Shown here piece by piece: positions 23,902 through 27,861 of a DNA stretch of 27,861 nucleotides (position 1 is its first letter; each line of letters begins with the position of its first letter). A program made the position numbers and the translations under genes. Origin of the DNA: Gemmatimonadota bacterium (GTDB taxonomy: Bacteria; Gemmatimonadota; Gemmatimonadetes; Gemmatimonadales; GWC2-71-9); NCBI GenBank assembly GCA_003222235.1, contig QHVD01000277.1:1-27861 (forward strand). The letters are read 5' to 3'. The notes under the pieces are model-generated. The model worked only from the letters and a program-made list of their open reading frames with translations, was not told the origin of the DNA and searched no databases.

Positions 23902-24812
23902 CCCGCCTCGTGGAAGTGCCGGCCCAGTTCGACGACCGGTCGTTCGATCAGTTCGCGGCCGCGTTCGCCGAGGCGAGCCGAAACGGTGAGAGGCTCCTGT
24001 TCGACGCTCACGCGGCGGAGTGGGCATCGCCCTACGGCCTCGTCGGTCTCCTCGCCGCGGGTCAGGCCGCCGGGCACCGGGGCACGGGGCACACGGCCAA
24101 GCCGCTGCTCACGGCACCCACTCATCCCGACGTGCTGGGGTACTGGACCCGGGCGGGCTTCTTTCGCGAGGCCGCCGAGCTGTTCGAGATCCACGGCAAA
24201 ATCCCCAAGGTCAGGGTGACGGACGAGAGCGAGTTGCTGCTCCCCGTGACGCCGGTCCGCGCGGCCGAGGACGTGCACGCCGTGGTGAGCCGGATTCAGC
24301 AGCGCGCCTCTGCGATTCTGGCATCCGAGCTGGGGCTCGAGCCGAAAGCGACGATGGGCTTCGCTATGGCGCTTTCCGAAGCGTGTCAGAATATTGTAGA
24401 GCACGCTGGCACGGGTGGGTGGGCAGCGGTGCAGGCGTACAACTGGCGCCGCACGCTCGCCCGGCGCGTCGTCGTGATCGCCGTGGGGGACGCCGGCGTC
24501 GGGTTCCGGCACTCACTCGAGCCGACGCAGAGCAGGCGTCTGGGCGACCGCTGGGGGGACGCCGCCGCGCTGGAGGCGGCGCTGATACAGGGGGTGAGCC
24601 GGTTCCGCGACCCAGGCCGCGGCCAGGGGCTGGCCGGAATCCGCCGTTATCTGGCCCGCTGGGACGGTAAGATCGCCATCCGGAGCGGCACGGCGCGCAT
24701 TGCGATCGTGCCGCCCTGGGACGAGGACGTGCCCCTCAAGGACGGCCTGCCGCTCTTCCCGGGCGCCCAAGTGCTCATCATCATACCCGAGCAGGAGTCC
24801 ACGGAACGGTGA
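23898..24812 (+). CDS. GHKL (RsbW/HATPase_c-type) ATPase with STAS-like N-terminal domain
   Basis: A cytoplasmic regulatory protein of 304 residues. The C-terminal half is a histidine-kinase-type ATPase fold with an intact N-box EACQNIVEHAG (N165, E168), G1 box VGDAGVGFR (D198) and G2 box GQGLAGIRRYL near 241-250, so ATP binding is expected. There is no dimerisation/His-phosphotransfer domain, which fits an anti-sigma-type Ser kinase rather than a sensor kinase. The N-terminal ~90 residues (LLFDAHAAEWASPYGLVGLL) look like a STAS-type fold fused to it. Overlaps of 4 bp join it to the PfkB gene before and the STAS-like gene after. Its natural partner is probably that STAS-like protein. No sigma factor, PP2C phosphatase or sensor is in view, so the output is unknown. 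Confidence 0.8.
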   Translation: MTRLVEVPAQFDDRSFDQFAAAFAEASRNGERLLFDAHAAEWASPYGLVGLLAAGQAAGHRGTGHTAKPLLTAPTHPDVLGYWTRAGFFREAAELFEIHGKIPKVRVTDESELLLPVTPVRAAEDVHAVVSRIQQRASAILASELGLEPKATMGFAMALSEACQNIVEHAGTGGWAAVQAYNWRRTLARRVVVIAVGDAGVGFRHSLEPTQSRRLGDRWGDAAALEAALIQGVSRFRDPGRGQGLAGIRRYLARWDGKIAIRSGTARIAIVPPWDEDVPLKDGLPLFPGAQVLIIIPEQESTER

Positions 24813-25258
24813 TACAGCACATCGACGTGCACGCGGTGCTCCGGGAGTCCGTGTCGGCGATGTACGCCGACCTCGTGACCCGACCGACGGGACGGGTGGT
24901 GCGCGAGCGGATCGAGCGCGCCATCGCCCCGGCGGACGGGCGCGGCGACGTGACGATCGCGCGCATGGACTTCACGGGCGTGGGCTGCATCGACTACTCG
25001 TGCGCCGACGAGATCGTGGCCAAGCTGCTCCGCGGCCGGCCGGCGGTCCTGGTCCTGTCGGGCCTCGCCGACGGGCACCGCGAAGCGATCGATTCGGTGC
25101 TCACCGGGCACGGCCTTGCCGCCCTGCTCGAGCGGCGGGACGGCACGCTCGAGGCCCTGGGCGCCCCGGAAGCGGCGGCCGCCCTGGTCCGCGAGGTGTT
25201 GGCACGCCACCTGGCTGCACCCACCTCCGGAGGCGCTCTCGCGCTGACCCTCGGATGA
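24809..25258 (+). CDS. STAS-like (DUF4325-type) protein
   Basis: A 149-residue protein with a central segment VTIARMDFTGVGCIDYSCAD at about 48-67, followed by EIVAKLL. The pattern DFxGV...SxADE fits the DUF4325 STAS-like family. Compared by eye with SpoIIAA, the Asp before the phospho-Ser is kept (D62), the phospho-Ser position is Tyr63, and the next residue is Ser64. A phosphorylation switch at Ser64 is therefore possible but not shown. The C-terminal part is Ala/Leu-rich. It overlaps the GHKL ATPase gene by 4 bp (GTGA), the usual arrangement for partner-switching pairs, and the PLP-enzyme gene follows 7 nt later. The STAS-like fold is likely; the function is unknown. Confidence 0.72.
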   Translation: MIQHIDVHAVLRESVSAMYADLVTRPTGRVVRERIERAIAPADGRGDVTIARMDFTGVGCIDYSCADEIVAKLLRGRPAVLVLSGLADGHREAIDSVLTGHGLAALLERRDGTLEALGAPEAAAALVREVLARHLAAPTSGGALALTLG

Positions 25259-25265
25259 GCCGCAG

Positions 25266-26420
25266 GTGAAGCGCCGGCTCGGCTTCTCGACCCGCGCCAT
25301 TCACGGCGACCTGGAAGCCCGGCCCGATTGGGCCCCCGTGGTCGCACCGCTGTACCAGAGCAGCACGTTCACGAACCCGATCGGCTCGACTCACGAAGTC
25401 CTTTACACGCGCTACGGCAACAATCCGAATCAGCTGCAGATCGCCAGGCGCCTCGCCCTGCTGGAGGGCGCCGAAGCGGCGATCTTCGTGGCGAGCGGCA
25501 TGGGCGCGACGGCGCTCGCCCACCTCGCGGTGCTGCGGCCCGGGGACCATCTCCTGTCGAGCGACTGGATCTACGGCACGACCCACCGGCTGTTCCAGGG
25601 CGAGTTCGGACGGTTCGGGATCGAGGTCTCGTTCGTGACGCCCTTCGAGCAGCGCACCTGGAAGCGGGCGCTGAAGAAGAACACGCGCGCCATTTTCATC
25701 GAGACGCCGACCAACCCGCTCTTGCGGGTGATCGACATCGAGCCGATCGCGGCGCTCTGCAAGACCGAGGGAGTGGCGCTGGTCGTGGATTCGACCTTCG
25801 CGACCCCCATCAACTTCCGGCCGCTCGAGCAGGGCGCGGACCTCGTGATCCACAGCGCCACGAAGTATCTGAACGGGCATTCGGACGTGATCGCGGGGGC
25901 GGTGGCCGGGTCCGAGGCGGTGATCGAGGAGGTGCGCAAGCTGATGCAGGTGTGGGGGCAGGCCCTCGACCCGATGGCGGCGTGGTTGATCGAGCGGGGC
26001 ATGAAGACCCTGGCGGTGCGCGTGGCGCGCCAGAACGCCACGGCGCTCAGCCTGGCAGAGTGGTGCAGCCGGCAGCCCCAGTTCGCCGCGGTCCACCATC
26101 CCGGCCTGCCGTCGCATCCCGACCACGAGGACGCCAAGCGGATCCTGGACGGGTTCGGGGGTATGCTCGGGGTCGAGCTGAAGGGCGGCGCGCACGCGGC
26201 CGAGCGCTTCCTGCACGCCCTCACGATTGCCGCTCACGCGCCCAGCCTGGGCGGGGTGGAGACACTGGTGTCCGAGCCGCGGCTCACGTCGCATGCGAGC
26301 CTGACGCCGCAGGAGCGGGTCCGGGCTGGCATTCCCGATGGCTTCCTGAGATTTTCCATCGGACTGGAGGACGCCGACGACCTCACCGCGGACTTCGCCC
26401 AGGCCCTGGCGCAGCTGTAA
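25266..26420 (+). CDS. Cys/Met-metabolism PLP enzyme (cystathionine gamma-synthase/lyase type)
   Basis: A trans-sulfuration enzyme of the Cys/Met PLP-dependent family, 384 residues. Landmarks are YTRYGNNPNQLQIARRLALL, FVASGMGATALAHLAVLRPG, the Tyr of WIYGTTHRLF, IETPTNPLLRVIDI, the cofactor Asp in VVDSTFATP, and the PLP lysine K200 in HSATKYLNGHSDVIAG. The C-terminal PSLGGVETLVSEP and RFSIGLEDADDL complete the family. Sequence alone does not separate cystathionine gamma-synthase, gamma-lyase, beta-lyase and O-acylhomoserine sulfhydrylase; no O-acetyltransferase gene is next to it. The GTG at 25266 follows the STAS-like stop by 7 nt, and the TAA directly abuts the ftsE start. Its place between a regulator and ftsEX has no obvious metabolic logic. 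Confidence 0.92.
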   Translation: MKRRLGFSTRAIHGDLEARPDWAPVVAPLYQSSTFTNPIGSTHEVLYTRYGNNPNQLQIARRLALLEGAEAAIFVASGMGATALAHLAVLRPGDHLLSSDWIYGTTHRLFQGEFGRFGIEVSFVTPFEQRTWKRALKKNTRAIFIETPTNPLLRVIDIEPIAALCKTEGVALVVDSTFATPINFRPLEQGADLVIHSATKYLNGHSDVIAGAVAGSEAVIEEVRKLMQVWGQALDPMAAWLIERGMKTLAVRVARQNATALSLAEWCSRQPQFAAVHHPGLPSHPDHEDAKRILDGFGGMLGVELKGGAHAAERFLHALTIAAHAPSLGGVETLVSEPRLTSHASLTPQERVRAGIPDGFLRFSIGLEDADDLTADFAQALAQL

Positions 26421-27116
26421 GTGATCAAGTTCACGAATGTCTTCAAGGCCTTCCCGAAGGGGGGGCTCGCCCTGAAGGACGTTTCGTTTCACATTGCGAA
26501 GGGCGAGTTCGCGTTCCTCACGGGCCACTCCGGCGCCGGGAAATCCACGGTCCTCAAGCTGGTGTACGCGGAAGAGCGCCCCACCGGTGGCGCCGTGCGC
26601 GTGTCGGGCTTCACCGTCGCCGAGATGCGCCGCAAGGACATCCCGATGCTCCGCCGCCGGCTGGGAATCGTGTTCCAGGACTTTCGGCTCCTCGAGGACC
26701 GCACCGCGGAGGAGAACGTCGCCTTCGCGCTCGAGGTCACGGGTGCGCGGCGCTCCACGACGCCCGCGCGTGTGATGCGAGTGCTCACGCAGGTAGGGCT
26801 CGCGGCCAAGGCCAAGGCCTATCCGCGCGAGCTCTCGGGGGGCGAGCAGCAGCGCGTCGCGATCGCGCGCGCCCTCGTGAACGAGCCCACGGTGCTCCTG
26901 GCCGACGAGCCGACCGGCGACCTCGACGAGCGCGCCACGCGCGGCGTGTTCCAGCTGCTGCGCGACATCAACGCGAGCGGCACGGCGGTGGTGATGGCGA
27001 CGCACGATCTCGATCTGGTGCGCCAGGCTCCGTACCGGGTGATCGAGCTGCAGGAGGGGGCGCTGGTGTACGACTCCGCGGTGGACGAGTCCCGCGGTCA
27101 GACCGTGACGCCGTGA
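26421..27116 (+). CDS. ftsE: Cell-division ABC ATPase FtsE
   Basis: The ATPase of the FtsEX complex, which transmits ATP hydrolysis across the inner membrane to activate peptidoglycan hydrolases at the septum. The 231 residues carry Walker A GHSGAGKST (K41), the Q-loop VFQDFRLLEDRTAEENVAF, typical of FtsE, signature LSGGEQQRVAIARAL, Walker B VLLADEPTGDLD and the switch His in ATHDLDL. The GTG follows the previous TAA with no spacing, and ftsX starts within its stop codon (GTGA overlap). The paired ftsX gene makes FtsE far more likely than another exporter ATPase. Confidence 0.95.
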   Translation: MIKFTNVFKAFPKGGLALKDVSFHIAKGEFAFLTGHSGAGKSTVLKLVYAEERPTGGAVRVSGFTVAEMRRKDIPMLRRRLGIVFQDFRLLEDRTAEENVAFALEVTGARRSTTPARVMRVLTQVGLAAKAKAYPRELSGGEQQRVAIARALVNEPTVLLADEPTGDLDERATRGVFQLLRDINASGTAVVMATHDLDLVRQAPYRVIELQEGALVYDSAVDESRGQTVTP

Positions 27117-27861
27117 ACCTCGTGATCCGCGAAGCGCTGCTCGCGTTCCGGCGCGCGCCGCTCCTGTCCTCCCTTTCCGTCACGACGATCGCATTCTCCC
27201 TATTCGTGGTGGGGTTGTTCGGGCTGGTGGCCGTGAACCTGCAGCGGGCGCTGCGCGAGGTCGCCGAACGGGTGGAGATCGTCGCCTATCTGCTCCCCGG
27301 CACGCCCATCGAGACGATCACGCTCGCCGAAAGGGACATCGAGGCCTTCCCCGAAGTGCAGGCGGCCACGTATGTGAGCGAGGACTCGGCCCTCGCCCGC
27401 GCCCGCGCCGAGCTGGTCGAATTCCGGGACGTGCTCCAGGAGCTGGAGCGCAATCCCCTGCCCGCGTCGGTCGAGGTCAAGCTCAAGCCGCGCTACCGCG
27501 ACGTGCAGCACGTGAACGACGTGGCGGAGCGGCTCCAGGGCTTCGGCTTCGTGGACGACGTGCGGTTCGGCCGTGACTGGGTGGAACACCTCGACCGGCT
27601 GCGCCAGATCGCGGCGGCGGTCGGGCTCGTCGTGGGGGCGGCGTTCGCGGTCGTGGCGATCATCATCATCGGCACCACGATCCGGATGGCGGTGCTGCAG
27701 CGCAGCCGCGAGATCGCCATCATGCGACTCGTGGGCGCCACCGACGGTTTCATCCGGCGCCCGTTCCTGCTTCAAGGAGCGATCAAGGGCATGCTGGGCG
27801 GGCTGGCGGCGATCGGCCTCTCGTACGGGGCCTACGCCCTCATCAACCGCTGGCTCATCCG
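27113..27861 (+). CDS. ftsX: Cell-division protein FtsX, 3' end cut by window
   Basis: The membrane partner of FtsE. The visible 249 residues show a short cytoplasmic start (MNLVIREALLAFRRAPLLS), TM1 at about 20-44, a large extracytoplasmic domain at about 45-165 (VEIVAYLLPGTP, ATYVSEDSALARA, ELERNPLPASVEVKLKP), TM2 at about 168-192 (IAAAVGLVVGAAFAVVAIII), the cytoplasmic loop with REIAIMRLVGATDGFIRRPF, and TM3 near 222-242. The fourth TM helix lies beyond the right edge. The extracytoplasmic domain is where hydrolase activators such as EnvC bind in other bacteria; no such gene is in the window. The GTG start is coupled to ftsE by a 4-bp overlap. Confidence 0.94.
   Translation, partial: MNLVIREALLAFRRAPLLSSLSVTTIAFSLFVVGLFGLVAVNLQRALREVAERVEIVAYLLPGTPIETITLAERDIEAFPEVQAATYVSEDSALARARAELVEFRDVLQELERNPLPASVEVKLKPRYRDVQHVNDVAERLQGFGFVDDVRFGRDWVEHLDRLRQIAAAVGLVVGAAFAVVAIIIIGTTIRMAVLQRSREIAIMRLVGATDGFIRRPFLLQGAIKGMLGGLAAIGLSYGAYALINRWLI

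Noticed and set aside
23898..25258. Anti-phage defence or toxin-antitoxin module
   Set aside because: No nuclease, toxin or effector domain is present and the genes are embedded by overlaps in a housekeeping run; a regulatory role is simpler.
25101..27005. 634-codon open frame on the minus strand opposite the PLP enzyme and ftsE
   Set aside because: It is antisense to two clearly conserved genes, has His/Arg/Gly-biased composition and no family motif; an effect of high GC content.

Overview
The window is GC-rich bacterial chromosome from a diderm: it carries SurA, a heptosyltransferase-like glycosyltransferase, a lipoprotein signal and FtsEX. Gene content, heavy use of GTG starts and very dense packing suggest an environmental lineage such as Gemmatimonadota. 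That placement is inference from gene style, not from a marker gene. No mobile element, CRISPR array, rRNA or tRNA was seen.

Layout, left to right. (1) A minus-strand CDF metal-efflux gene runs off the left edge, with hisD upstream of it. (2) Divergent from hisD, a plus-strand run holds a CNNM/CorC-type membrane protein, hisZ and hisG. (3) Convergent to these is a minus-strand block, read from 14961 down to 5324: DUF58 protein, BatA-like VWA protein, mfd, a parvulin lipoprotein, surA and pdxA. This combines surface-protein folding, transcription-coupled repair and PLP synthesis. (4) Two plus-strand genes follow: a DUF4384 protein with a Tyr-rich middle and a Pro/Arg-rich tail, preceded by a sigma-54-like promoter, and a secreted M28 peptidase. 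(5) A minus-strand rho lacking the usual N-terminal domain is divergent from (6) a plus-strand run of nine genes with no gap above 7 nt: lepA, a GT9 heptosyltransferase-like gene, a ROK kinase, a PfkB kinase, a GHKL ATPase with a STAS-like N-terminus, a DUF4325/STAS-like protein, a Cys/Met PLP enzyme, ftsE and ftsX (cut by the right edge). No stretch over 300 nt lacks a gene.

The most unusual structure is not a gene. Three intergenic regions carry tandem 7-nt repeats arranged as large inverted repeats (841-929, 5205-5313, 19117-19197). Related purine-rich 7-nt blocks lie in frame inside conserved housekeeping genes (hisZ, pdxA, mfd twice, the batA-like gene). Two of the intergenic arrays also encode the C-terminal tails of HisD and HisG. 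The second point of interest is the GHKL ATPase / STAS-like pair built into an envelope and division operon, which could be an undescribed partner-switching module. The third is a run of 11 G inside the glycosyltransferase gene, a possible phase-variable tract.
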